From: VFZS01 sp964353255
Lineage (GTDB): Bacteria > Acidobacteriota > Terriglobia > Bryobacterales > Bryobacteraceae
Direction of reading: 5' to 3'
NCBI GenBank assembly: GCA_964353255.1
Contig: CAYGVJ010000205.1
Location: 1-5,916, forward strand
Length of the DNA: 5,916 nucleotides
The translations under genes and the position numbers were made by a program. A model generated the notes under the pieces. The model ran no database searches and had not been told where the DNA came from. It saw only the letters and a list, made by a program, of their open reading frames with translations. Positions 1 through 5,719 of this stretch are shown piece by piece (position 1 is the first letter of the stretch; each line of letters starts with the position of its first letter).

Positions 1-2
1 AG

Positions 3-1049
3 GGCATAGACATCGACGAGGACGGCCAGTACACCGAGCGCAGCACGCTGGTCTATAACGTGGCCGTCGATCACGCCCTGATCGTGATGGCCGAGAAGCT
101 GAAGCGGCCGGAGCTGCTCGCGCCGGTGCGGCGAAACCTCGAGTCGATGCTCTACCTGCTGCACCCGGGCTACGAGGTGGTCTCCGAGATCTCCCGCCGG
201 CAGGACCAGTACGAACGCGGGGACATCGGCCGCTACTGGTTCCCGCTGCGTTACATGGCGGTTCACGACGGCGACGGGAGGTTCGCGGCGCTGGCGGATC
301 CGTTCGCCGCCCGGCACGCCAGGCTGGCCGCGTTGATGGAGTACCCGGACCTGAGCCAGGCCGGGCCCGCGCACGCGCCCGTCCCGGAGTTCTACGAAAG
401 GCAGTTCCCCGCGCTGAAGATCGCGCGCATCCGGCGCGGGCCGACCAGCGCCACGCTAATCCTGGGCGCGAGCAGCCGGTTCTTCACCCTCCGGCGCGGG
501 GAGGCGGTGGTCAATGCGGTGCGGTTCGCCAGCGCGTTCTTCGGCAAGGGCCAGTTCGTCCCGCAGAAGGCCGAGAAGCGCGGGGACAGTTATCTCTTTC
601 AGCAGTCTCTGGAAGGCGACTACCTGCAACCCCTGGAGCGGCCCTACCGCGTCGGGCCGGACCAGTGGTACGCCTCGCGCGCCGAGCGCCGCCGGAGCGA
701 GCTGTGCCGGCTGGAGCAATCCGCCACGGTCACCGAGACAGCCACTGGTTTTCGGGTCCGGCTCCAAGCCTACGGGACCGCCGGTGTCCCCGTGGCGGTG
801 GAGATCAACTTCCGCGAAGGGGGAAAACTGGAGGGCTGTGTGCCTGCGCCGCGAGTGCCGGATGCCTGGTTGCTGAGTGCGCCGCAGGCGGTCTATCGGA
901 CGGGCGCGGATGGGATCCGCTTCGGTCCCGGGCTGTGCCAGCACCGCTACACCCAGGTGCGCATAGCGGAACCCAAGCTGCCCGGCCCCAGCGTGTACCT
1001 CACCGGCTTCACGCCCTTCGACCACACGCTGGAATTCGGGGCCGAGTAG
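3..1049 (+). CDS. C-terminal part of a large protein, heparinase II/III-like (5'-truncated)
   Basis: The frame is open from the left edge and ends in TAG at 1047-1049, giving 348 visible residues; the true start lies outside the window. A GTG at 60 could be read as a start, but the codons before it (GIDIDEDGQYTERSTLVYN) read as protein and continue the same fold, so it is probably internal. Visible residues 1 to about 110 are helical with conserved-looking pieces (DGQYTERS, SRRQDQYERGDIGRYW, PLRYMAVHDGDG). From about residue 125 onward the sequence is beta-rich with alternating hydrophobic and charged residues and an aromatic end (TGFTPFDHTLEF). A helical toroid followed by a beta-sandwich is the layout of heparinase II/III-type and related polysaccharide lyases, hence the name. 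I cannot point to catalytic residues, and substrate and location are unknown. Coding status is secure; the family call is an inference. Confidence 0.6.
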   Translation, partial: GIDIDEDGQYTERSTLVYNVAVDHALIVMAEKLKRPELLAPVRRNLESMLYLLHPGYEVVSEISRRQDQYERGDIGRYWFPLRYMAVHDGDGRFAALADPFAARHARLAALMEYPDLSQAGPAHAPVPEFYERQFPALKIARIRRGPTSATLILGASSRFFTLRRGEAVVNAVRFASAFFGKGQFVPQKAEKRGDSYLFQQSLEGDYLQPLERPYRVGPDQWYASRAERRRSELCRLEQSATVTETATGFRVRLQAYGTAGVPVAVEINFREGGKLEGCVPAPRVPDAWLLSAPQAVYRTGADGIRFGPGLCQHRYTQVRIAEPKLPGPSVYLTGFTPFDHTLEFGAE

Positions 1050-1052
1050 GGT

Positions 1053-1066
1053 AAGTCTCCGGACTT
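1053..1066. repeat. Small palindrome after the first gene
   Basis: AAGTC (1053-1057) pairs with GACTT (1062-1066) around a TCCG tetraloop, starting 4 bases after the stop codon of the first gene. No T-run follows. It may work together with the larger hairpin just downstream as a weak terminator between convergent genes. Confidence 0.4.
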
Positions 1067-1075
1067 GCCGCAGGC

Positions 1076-1095
1076 GACAAGACGGGAGTCTTGTC
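1076..1095. terminator. Bidirectional hairpin between convergent genes
   Basis: GACAAGAC (1076-1083) and GTCTTGTC (1088-1095) form a perfect 8-bp stem with a GGGA loop. It fills the gap between the plus-strand gene ending at 1049 and the minus-strand glcD stop at 1096-1098, where a shared terminator is expected. Neither side has a clear T-tract, so an intrinsic terminator is not proven. It could equally be a dispersed REP-like palindrome or an RNA-stabilising 3' hairpin. Confidence 0.45.
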
Positions 1096-2472
1096 CTACG
1101 TGGGCAATATTTTGCCCGGGTTGAACAGGCCGGCGGGGTCGAACAGGGACTTCAGGCGCGCGGTCAGCTCCAGGGTATCGGCGGAGTAGAGCAGCGGCAT
1201 CAGCGCGCTCTTCTCCATGCCCACGCCGTGCTCGCCGGTGATGGTGCCGCCTAGGGCGATGCAGTGCTTGAGGATCTCGGCGCCGGCGGCGCGAGCCTTC
1301 TCCAGATCGCCCGGGCGGCGGGCATTGAACAGGATCAGCGGGTGCAGGTTGCCGTCCCCGGCGTGGAAGATGTTGCTGATGGTGAGGCCGTACTTCTCCG
1401 AGATTTGGTGTATGAAGCGCAGCGTGGCGGGCAGTTGTGTGCGCGGCACAACGCCGTCCTGGACCAGAAAAGTGGGACTGACTCGGCCCACCGCCCCGAA
1501 GGCGCTCTTGCGGCCTTTCCAGAGCAGTTCGCGCTCCTCGGCCGAGCGAGCCAGGCGCACCTCGCGCGCGCCGCAGGCCAGCACCACCTGGCGCACTTGT
1601 TCGGCCTGGTCCTCAACCGCCTCGCGCAACCCCTCCAGCTCGATCAACAGCACCGCCGCGGCATCCATGGGGTAGCCGGCGTGAGTGGCCTCCTCGGCCA
1701 TGCGCAGCATCACACCGTCCATCATCTCCAGCGCCACCGGGGTGATGGCGCGCGCCGTAATCTCGGCCACCGTGCGGCCGGCGTCCTCCGGCGAATCGTA
1801 GACGGCCAGCAGGGTCTTGACGGTTTCCGGCTTGCGCGTCAGGCGGAGGACGGCCTTAGTGATCAGCGCCAGCGTGCCTTCCGAGCCGGTCAAGAACCCG
1901 GTCAGGTCGTAGCCTGGCAGGTCTGGCTCCTGGCCCCCGGTGGTGATGACGCCGCCGTCGGGCAGAACCGCCTCCAGCCCCAGCACATGATTGGCGGTCA
2001 CCCCGTAGGCCAGCGTGTGCGGGCCGCTGGCGTTTTCGGCGACGTTGCCGCCGATGGTGGCGGCCTTCTGGCTGGAGGGATCCGGGGCGTAGAAGCAGCC
2101 GTGCGGGTCAGCGGCCGTCGAGACGTCCAGGTTGGCCACGCCCGCCTCGACCACGGCGCACTCGCTCCCCGGGTCCACTTCGAGAATCCGGTTCATACGA
2201 GTGAACGCCACGACTACTCCGCCGGCCACCGGGATCGAGCCGCCGCTCAAGCCCGTGCCCGCGCCCCGCGCCACGATCGGAATGCCGTGCTCGCCCGCGA
2301 TCCTGACGATGCCGGCGGCTTCTTCAGCCGAGCGCGGGAAAGCCACCAACTCCGGACGGGCCCTCTCGACGCTGCCGTCGTATTCGTACAGCATCAGGTC
2401 TTCCGGGCGGTCCAGAAAACCGCCCCGGCCGAGCAGCGCCTCGAATCTGCGTTTGGCCTCCAGGGGAATCAT
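1096..2472 (-). CDS. glcD: FAD-linked 2-hydroxyacid oxidase, glycolate oxidase subunit GlcD family
   Basis: This 458-residue flavoprotein belongs to the GlcD / D-lactate dehydrogenase family, which oxidises glycolate, D-lactate or similar 2-hydroxyacids and passes electrons toward the respiratory chain. The N-terminal FAD-binding domain shows RGAGTGLSGG at residues 69-78, TIGGNVAENASG at 139-150 and GSEGTLALIT further on. The C-terminal FAD-oxidase domain shows HAGDGNLHP at 370-378, GEHGVG at 413-418 and FNPGK near the end (450-454). Length is close to the usual 460-500, so it appears complete. The ATG overlaps the TGA of the thioredoxin gene upstream (ATGA, 2469-2472) and has no clear ribosome site of its own, so translation is probably coupled. 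In E. coli GlcD works with GlcE and GlcF; neither is visible here, so the exact substrate is open and a stand-alone D-lactate or other 2-hydroxyacid dehydrogenase is equally possible. Confidence 0.9.
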   Translation of the reverse strand: MIPLEAKRRFEALLGRGGFLDRPEDLMLYEYDGSVERARPELVAFPRSAEEAAGIVRIAGEHGIPIVARGAGTGLSGGSIPVAGGVVVAFTRMNRILEVDPGSECAVVEAGVANLDVSTAADPHGCFYAPDPSSQKAATIGGNVAENASGPHTLAYGVTANHVLGLEAVLPDGGVITTGGQEPDLPGYDLTGFLTGSEGTLALITKAVLRLTRKPETVKTLLAVYDSPEDAGRTVAEITARAITPVALEMMDGVMLRMAEEATHAGYPMDAAAVLLIELEGLREAVEDQAEQVRQVVLACGAREVRLARSAEERELLWKGRKSAFGAVGRVSPTFLVQDGVVPRTQLPATLRFIHQISEKYGLTISNIFHAGDGNLHPLILFNARRPGDLEKARAAGAEILKHCIALGGTITGEHGVGMEKSALMPLLYSADTLELTARLKSLFDPAGLFNPGKILPT

Positions 2473-2993
2473 GACGCCAGCAATGCCTTGATCTGACCGA
2501 GGAGTTCGGCCTCGGTCCAGTCGGCGGGGCCGATGATCTTCTGCACCACTTTGCCCTCGCGATCAATGATGTAAGTTTCCGGGTACTTGAAGGTGCCGTA
2601 GCTGGAACTGATCCTGGCTTCCGGGTCGCGAGCGGTCAGAAAACTCAGCTTGGTCTTTCTGAGCAAGGCCCGGTAGGCCTCCGTGCTGCGGTCCACGCTG
2701 ATGCCCAGCACGACGACGCCGGAGGCCGCGAAGCTGCGCTGGAATTGGTCGAGCGAGGGCATCTCGGCGACACAGGGCGGGCACCACGTGGCCCAGAAAT
2801 TCAGCACCAGCAGCTTGCCGCCGAAGTTCGCCGGCGAGATCGAGCGCCCGCTGTCGGCGGTGATGGTGAAGGCCGGCGCCGTGTCCCCAACGCCGGTGAC
2901 GTTCTCCCGCAGCGCGCTATAGATCCCCGCAGCGAGCGCCACGAGGCACACGCCGATGAGGACCCGCAGAACGCGCTCGGCCCGCGAAGGCAT
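2469..2993 (-). CDS. Membrane-anchored TlpA/ResA-type thiol-disulfide oxidoreductase
   Basis: The protein has 174 residues. It begins with a short basic stretch (MPSRAERVLR), then a hydrophobic segment at about residues 11-25 that acts as signal anchor, placing the rest outside the cytoplasmic membrane. The thioredoxin fold follows with LNFWATWCPPC, so the redox pair is Cys71 and Cys74. The cis-proline region is KYPETYIID with Pro138. This matches the TlpA/ResA/AhpC-TSA group, which reduces periplasmic disulfides, for example during cytochrome c maturation. No lipobox is evident; Cys16 lies inside the hydrophobic core. It is the first gene of a two-gene minus-strand unit and overlaps glcD by 4 bp. 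The start ATG (2991-2993) is the only one that keeps the basic-plus-hydrophobic N-terminus; the ribosome site before it is poor. The substrate protein cannot be told from the sequence. Confidence 0.88.
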   Translation of the reverse strand: MPSRAERVLRVLIGVCLVALAAGIYSALRENVTGVGDTAPAFTITADSGRSISPANFGGKLLVLNFWATWCPPCVAEMPSLDQFQRSFAASGVVVLGISVDRSTEAYRALLRKTKLSFLTARDPEARISSSYGTFKYPETYIIDREGKVVQKIIGPADWTEAELLGQIKALLAS

Positions 2994-3003
2994 GTATGAT
3001 CTT

Positions 3004-3009
3004 AGTGTA
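3004..3009 (-). promoter_or_regulatory. Possible -10 box for the thioredoxin-glcD pair
   Basis: On the minus strand TACACT lies 10 bases before the thioredoxin ATG inside the short divergent gap shared with folE. No convincing -35 box stands 16-18 bases further up. If the box is used, transcription would begin within a few bases of the ATG, giving an almost leaderless message, which would agree with the missing ribosome site. This is a weak sequence match only. Confidence 0.2.
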
Positions 3010-3049
3010 TCCGTTCTCGTTCGCAGGCATGGGCAGGATAACAGAACGT

Positions 3050-3664
3050 ATGGGGAAGAGCCGGGCCCTAGTGAAGGTTTTTTCGCCGCGGCGGGGCGCG
3101 GGGACCATCGCCGCCGCCATGGAAGGGATTCTGCGCGAGCTGGGCGAGGATCCGACCCGCGAGGGACTGGCGCGCACGCCGGAGCGCGTCGAGAAAGCGC
3201 TGCGTTACCTGACGGCCGGCTACCGGACGGACCTCAAGCAGGTGCTCAACGGCGCCCTGTTTACGGTCAAGTACGACGAGATGGTGATCGTCAGGGACAT
3301 AGAGTTTTTCAGCCTGTGCGAGCATCATCTGCTACCCTTCTTCGGCAAGGTGCATGTGGCCTACATCCCGAAGCGGAAGGTCATCGGGCTGAGCAAGATC
3401 CCGCGCGTGGTGGACGTGTTCGCGCGGCGGTTGCAGATTCAGGAGCGGCTTACGCAGGAGATCGCGCAGACGCTGAATGAGGCGTTGGAGCCGCTGGGCG
3501 TAGGCGTGATCTGCGAGGCCCGGCACTTCTGCATGATGATGCGCGGGGTCGAGAAGCAGCACTCCGGAGCGGTCACCAGCGCCATGCTGGGCGCCTTCCG
3601 CACGCAGCCGGCGACCCGCGAGGAGTTCCTGGCGCTGGTGGGGCATCCCAGCACGCAGGTGTGA
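3050..3664 (+). CDS. folE: GTP cyclohydrolase I (FolE)
   Basis: FolE converts GTP to 7,8-dihydroneopterin triphosphate plus formate, the first step of tetrahydrofolate synthesis, and acts as a cytoplasmic homodecamer. With the ATG at 3050 the protein has 204 residues, within the family range. The signature VRDIEFFSLCEHH carries zinc ligands Cys90 and His93, and Cys161 in ARHFCMMMRG is the third; these match Cys110, His113 and Cys181 of E. coli FolE. The second family signature, ARRLQIQERLT, is intact, as is YIPKRKVIGLSKI. Start choice: the frame opens at an ATG at 2996, which lies 2 bp from the start of the divergent thioredoxin gene and has no ribosome site. ATG 3050 has AGGA at 3035-3038, a little far at 11 bases, and fits family length; ATG 3029 is also possible. 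It is divergent from the thioredoxin-glcD pair and no folate gene neighbours it. Confidence 0.93.
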   Translation: MGKSRALVKVFSPRRGAGTIAAAMEGILRELGEDPTREGLARTPERVEKALRYLTAGYRTDLKQVLNGALFTVKYDEMVIVRDIEFFSLCEHHLLPFFGKVHVAYIPKRKVIGLSKIPRVVDVFARRLQIQERLTQEIAQTLNEALEPLGVGVICEARHFCMMMRGVEKQHSGAVTSAMLGAFRTQPATREEFLALVGHPSTQV

Positions 3665-3684
3665 GTAAAGTCGGCGGCGCGTAT

Positions 3685-3739
3685 CCGGGACCTTCTGGTA
3701 GGATGAGGCTGAATGCTGCCCAACTTCCGTGTCTTTCAG
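3685..3739. repeat. 55-bp direct repeat, copy 1
   Basis: These 55 bases are identical to 5862-5916, the end of the window. The match starts one base after a mismatch (T at 3684 versus G at 5861) and runs until the sequence stops. It contains the ribosome site and first nine codons of the hypothetical gene that starts at 3713. Confidence 0.95.
3700..3708 (+). promoter_or_regulatory. Ribosome binding site of the hypothetical gene at 3713
   Basis: AGGATGAGG contains two Shine-Dalgarno-like blocks: AGGA (9 bases before the ATG) and GAGG (4 bases before it). This supports ATG 3713 as the true start. The overlapping TGGTAGGAT (3696-3704) also looks like an extended -10 promoter box, but using it as a promoter would leave almost no leader, so the ribosome-site reading is preferred. 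Confidence 0.55.
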
Positions 3740-4186
3740 GCCGGACCGGACCCGCGCGGGCGCACCTGGGAAGTCAACCTCCTGTGGCTGCAAACCGCCA
3801 TCTCGATCCGCCACAGCGACACGGTGGACGTGAAGTTCCTGCTGGCCTCGGGCGAGGAGCGCCTGGAGAAGGTCATCGCGCTGAGGCACACTGACTTGGT
3901 GAACCTGAGCCAGAAGGCCGGACGGCCCATCAGCGATCCCTGGTCGATGAGGCTGGCGGCGTTGCACCTCCGGCAGATGATCGAGACCGGCCGGGACATG
4001 GAGAAGATTCTGGTCGAGTGCCCGGCGGAGGAGCTGGAGAAGCACGACGCGGCGCTGGAGGCCGCGCGGGCTGCGCGCCGCTGGCTTCACCCCGCCACCG
4101 GCCCCGCGCCCTGGGAAAGCGCGGCCAGAAAGGTCTCCCGGCGGCGCTCGGAGGCAGTCACGGCCGAGCGCATGGCCAGCCGGTAG
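3713..4186 (+). CDS. Hypothetical protein (MLPNFRVFQ family), may continue past an in-frame TAG
   Basis: This is a 157-residue protein of no family I can name. Residues 1 to about 75 look like a compact mixed fold (RTWEVNLLWLQTAISIRH, then TVDVKFLL). Residues 80-125 are helical and charged (MRLAALHLRQMIETG, then ELEKHDAALEAARAARR). From about 126 the sequence becomes Pro/Arg-rich and less protein-like until the TAG at 4184-4186. It has no signal peptide or membrane segment and looks cytoplasmic. The start is supported by AGGATGAGG just upstream. The same frame stays open after the TAG through the zinc-finger gene ending at 4768, so the two may be halves of one broken or read-through gene. Its first 27 bases and 28 upstream bases recur at the right end of the window, so a second copy of the gene probably exists. 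Function unknown. Confidence 0.65.
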   Translation: MLPNFRVFQAGPDPRGRTWEVNLLWLQTAISIRHSDTVDVKFLLASGEERLEKVIALRHTDLVNLSQKAGRPISDPWSMRLAALHLRQMIETGRDMEKILVECPAEELEKHDAALEAARAARRWLHPATGPAPWESAARKVSRRRSEAVTAERMASR

Positions 4187-4264
4187 CACGCCGCGCCGAT
4201 CAGGGCGGCCATCCGGCGGCAGCTCTGGCACCTGCGCTGGACGGACGAATACGTTCGGCTGGTC

Positions 4265-4768
4265 ATGGCCGACCAGTTCGAGGCAGCCCTGGTGCAGGGA
4301 TACAGCCCGGAGATCTCCTTCGGGCGCACCTCCTGGCGCCCGGGCGGCGTGGAGCTGTTGGACATCAACTGGAAGTCGAGCCTGCAACGGTTCAAATCGG
4401 CTCGCAGCCAGGGGAAGAGCTTCCCGCTACGGACGCCGGAGTTCAACCTGACCGAGCGGGGCGTCGAGCTGCTTGTCAGGCCGAACCCGGAGCAGTACGG
4501 CGATCTCCATGCCCGTTATCGGCTCGGCGAGCTTTATGGGTTGCTGGCGGAGATGGGGGCGGATCTGTGGGAACCGTCGCCGCTGCTGGCCAATTACACA
4601 GTCTGCATGGAGTGCGGCACCCCGTTCGAGCGCGCGGCTCCCAAGAAGGTATATTGCAGCGAGCGCTGCCGGAAGAAGGCCAAGAACCGCCGCTGCCGCG
4701 AGCGGGATCCTGAGCGGGCTCGCCAGTGGCAGGCGAAGTATTGGAAGAGCTATGGCGAGCCGAACTGA
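4265..4768 (+). CDS. Hypothetical protein with C-terminal Cys4 zinc finger and basic tail
   Basis: From the ATG at 4265 the protein has 167 residues. The first 100 or so carry no motif I recognise (beta-rich, then the helical YRLGELYGLLAEMGADLW). At 114-135 a zinc-binding site follows, Cys114-x2-Cys117-x13-Cys131-x3-Cys135, in the form CMECGTPFE then YCSERCRKKAK. A strongly basic tail (KNRRCRERDPERARQWQAKYW) suggests nucleic-acid contact. This finger resembles those at the ends of CGNR-type and other putative DNA-binding proteins, but the full family is not recognised. The start is doubtful: no ribosome site precedes 4265, and the 26 codons before it, back to the TAG at 4184, are open and protein-like (RQLWHLRWTDEYVRLV). 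It is therefore either an N-terminally misread gene or the second half of the gene starting at 3713. Confidence 0.6.
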   Translation: MADQFEAALVQGYSPEISFGRTSWRPGGVELLDINWKSSLQRFKSARSQGKSFPLRTPEFNLTERGVELLVRPNPEQYGDLHARYRLGELYGLLAEMGADLWEPSPLLANYTVCMECGTPFERAAPKKVYCSERCRKKAKNRRCRERDPERARQWQAKYWKSYGEPN

Positions 4769-4841
4769 TTTCGGCGCCCAGCGGCTCCTGTTCGCCGGGC
4801 ACTGCCCGTGTCTCGAGCGCCTAGCTGAGACGCCCGGCCTC

Positions 4842-4997
4842 TCACCACTGGCCTTTCCGCTTGAGCTTTTGAATCAGCGCTTCGTCGCGCTGCGCGGCGA
4901 GGTCGTATGCTGAGACCCTTTCCTGCGGCGAGAGGCCCACCAGTTCGATCGCGCGCCCCACACACCCGTTCCAACCGAGCCGTCTGCCTGGGAAGCG
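4842..4997 (-). pseudogene. Minus-strand coding remnant (C-terminal tail of an unknown protein)
   Basis: In one minus-strand frame 51 sense codons run from just after an upstream TGA (plus-strand 4998-5000) to a TGA at 4842-4844. The last 38 residues look like a genuine protein end, with GRAIELVGLSPQERVSAYDL followed by AAQRDEALIQKLKRKGQW. There is no ATG; a GTG sits just before GRAIELVG, without a convincing ribosome site. I take it as the surviving 3' end of a degraded gene, though a 39-residue small protein from the GTG cannot be excluded. The family is not recognised. It occupies most of the otherwise gene-free stretch between 4768 and 5130. Confidence 0.4.
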
Positions 4998-5035
4998 TCA
5001 ACTCGTTCGGCAGGCCCGGGGGTTAGTTGGCTCGG
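4975..5035. other. Possible structured element before the GC hairpin
   Basis: CCGAGCC (4975-4981) can pair with GGCTCGG (5029-5035), enclosing GCCTG (4986-4990) with CAGGC (5011-5015). Together with the hairpin at 5049-5072 this could fold as a leader or a small RNA upstream of the toxin-antitoxin pair. In GC-rich DNA such pairings also arise by chance, and the left arm overlaps the coding remnant on the other strand, so the call is weak. Confidence 0.25.
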
Positions 5036-5048
5036 ACAAGAAGAACTG

Positions 5049-5072
5049 AGGGCCCTCGTTGCAGAGGGCCCT
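5049..5072. terminator. Strong GC hairpin, terminator-like
   Basis: AGGGCCCTC (5049-5057) and GAGGGCCCT (5064-5072) make a perfect 9-bp stem around a GTTGCA loop. On the plus strand it is followed by TTGGCGGTTGTTT, on the minus strand by CAGTTCTTCTTG, so T-richness is moderate on both sides. On the plus strand it would end transcripts from the zinc-finger gene and insulate, or attenuate, the toxin-antitoxin pair 58 bases downstream. Confidence 0.55.
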
Positions 5073-5089
5073 TTGGCGGTTGTTTCCTG

Positions 5090-5128
5090 TTGACGCAGTG
5101 GACAACGGGTGCGCTGTGGGACAATTGT
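5090..5128 (+). promoter_or_regulatory. Candidate promoter/operator of the toxin-antitoxin pair
   Basis: TTGACG at 5090-5095 is a good -35-like box, but the best -10 candidate, GACAAT at 5120-5125, is 24 bases away, too far for a standard promoter. The 8-bp palindrome ACAATTGT (5121-5128) ends one base before the toxin ATG, and GGACAA occurs twice (5100-5105 and 5119-5124), so an autoregulatory site is conceivable. No MqsA-type AACCT/AGGTT operator is visible. Confidence 0.25.
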
Positions 5129-5129
5129 G

Positions 5130-5450
5130 ATGTTGGGCACTGAATGGGTGCTGGAAGAGATTCGCCGCAAGTTCCGCGCCGTGGAGTACGAGTACTCGCT
5201 GCATGCGGTGGATCAGAGTATCCTTCGTCACGTCACGCGGAGAGAGGTGGAAGAGGCGGTGGCCAACGGAGCGGTCATTGAAGACTACCCAACGGACAAG
5301 TACGGTCCGAGCTGCTTGATCTTTGGGTTTACGGCAGCGGGGCGCCCGCTCCACGTGCAGTGCACCCGCCCCACCGGGCAGCGGATCAAGATCATCACCC
5401 TCTATGAGCCGGATCCTTCCGAGTGGGTGGATTTTCGGAGCCGGAGGTAG
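5130..5450 (+). CDS. DUF4258 protein, putative toxin of a type II toxin-antitoxin pair
   Basis: The protein has 106 residues and matches the DUF4258 layout throughout. It opens with a helix (EWVLEEIRRKFRA), then YEYSLHAVDQSILR with His25, then REVEEAVANGAVIEDYP, a central KYGPSCLIFGFT strand, RPLHVQCTRP with His75, and a final KIITLYEPDPSEWVDF. DUF4258 proteins are related to the RelE/MqsR-like RNase toxins; the activity here is inferred, not shown. ATG 5130 is preferred over the GTG at 5109 because GGGA (5118-5121) stands 8 bases before it and the family begins close to this point. The antitoxin gene starts 2 bp after its stop, so the two form an operon in the toxin-first order also seen in mqsRA. 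The gene looks complete and intact. By eye its base composition is a little less GC-rich than the left-hand genes. Confidence 0.85.
   Translation: MLGTEWVLEEIRRKFRAVEYEYSLHAVDQSILRHVTRREVEEAVANGAVIEDYPTDKYGPSCLIFGFTAAGRPLHVQCTRPTGQRIKIITLYEPDPSEWVDFRSRR
5443..5447 (+). promoter_or_regulatory. Ribosome binding site of the antitoxin
   Basis: GGAGG lies inside the last codons of the toxin gene and 5 bases before ATG 5453. This strong site fixes the antitoxin start there rather than at the upstream in-frame GTG (5423), and would favour abundant antitoxin relative to toxin. Confidence 0.75.
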
Positions 5451-5452
5451 CG

Positions 5453-5680
5453 ATGAAATGTGAGGTTTGCGGCGTGGGCGAGCGGCGGGAGAAGCTCATC
5501 CGGTACACGCTGGCGCTGGAGGAGAGGTTGGTGGTCGTCGAGCATGTTCCTGCTGCCGTATGCGACCACTGCGGCGAGACAACTCTGACGCCTGACGTCG
5601 TCGCGCGCCTGCAAGAAACGGTCTGGGAGTCGCGCCCGCCGGTGTGCCTGATCGAAACGCCCGTCTACGAGTTTGTGTAG
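5453..5680 (+). CDS. YgiT-type zinc-finger antitoxin
   Basis: This 75-residue protein carries the two CxxC knuckles of YgiT/MqsA N-terminal domains: Cys3-x2-Cys6 (MKCEVCG) and Cys37-x2-Cys40 (VCDHCGETTLTPDVV). A beta-rich middle, RYTLALEERLVVVEHVPAAV, separates them. Together they bind one structural zinc and in known systems this domain covers the toxin. After the finger comes one helix (VVARLQETVWE) and a short tail ending PVYEFV. The C-terminal HTH of full MqsA is missing, so DNA binding and autorepression cannot be assumed. It is the second gene of the operon, 2 bp after the toxin stop, with a strong ribosome site. The short stand-alone form is common beside DUF4258 toxins, which is the basis for calling it an antitoxin. 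Confidence 0.85.
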   Translation: MKCEVCGVGERREKLIRYTLALEERLVVVEHVPAAVCDHCGETTLTPDVVARLQETVWESRPPVCLIETPVYEFV

Positions 5681-5719
5681 GCCCCCTGCTGCTTCCTGCG
5701 CATCCGGACGAGCATCGAG

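Noticed and set aside
1264..2496. 410-codon plus-strand frame opposite glcD
   Set aside because: It is the antisense of a well-supported flavoprotein and shows no recognisable motif.
3332..4387. Long minus-strand open frame (351 codons) opposite folE and the hypothetical gene
   Set aside because: It lies antisense to the clearly real folE and is Arg/Gln/His/Pro-rich without any domain; such frames are common opposite GC-rich genes.
4087..4446. Minus-strand frame with a protein-like end (RSAVTASERRRETFLAAL)
   Set aside because: Part of it looks plausible, but it is antisense to the two plus-strand genes across their join, has no motif and no ribosome site; not strong enough to call.
4018..4713. 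231-codon plus-strand frame overlapping both hypothetical genes
   Set aside because: Gly/Ala/Arg-rich shadow composition; the competing frame contains the ordered Cys4 zinc finger.
4920..5040. Possible tRNA suggested by GTTCGATC and GTTAGTTGG pieces
   Set aside because: The pieces do not form a cloverleaf with acceptor and anticodon stems, and the GTTCGATC falls inside the minus-strand coding remnant.
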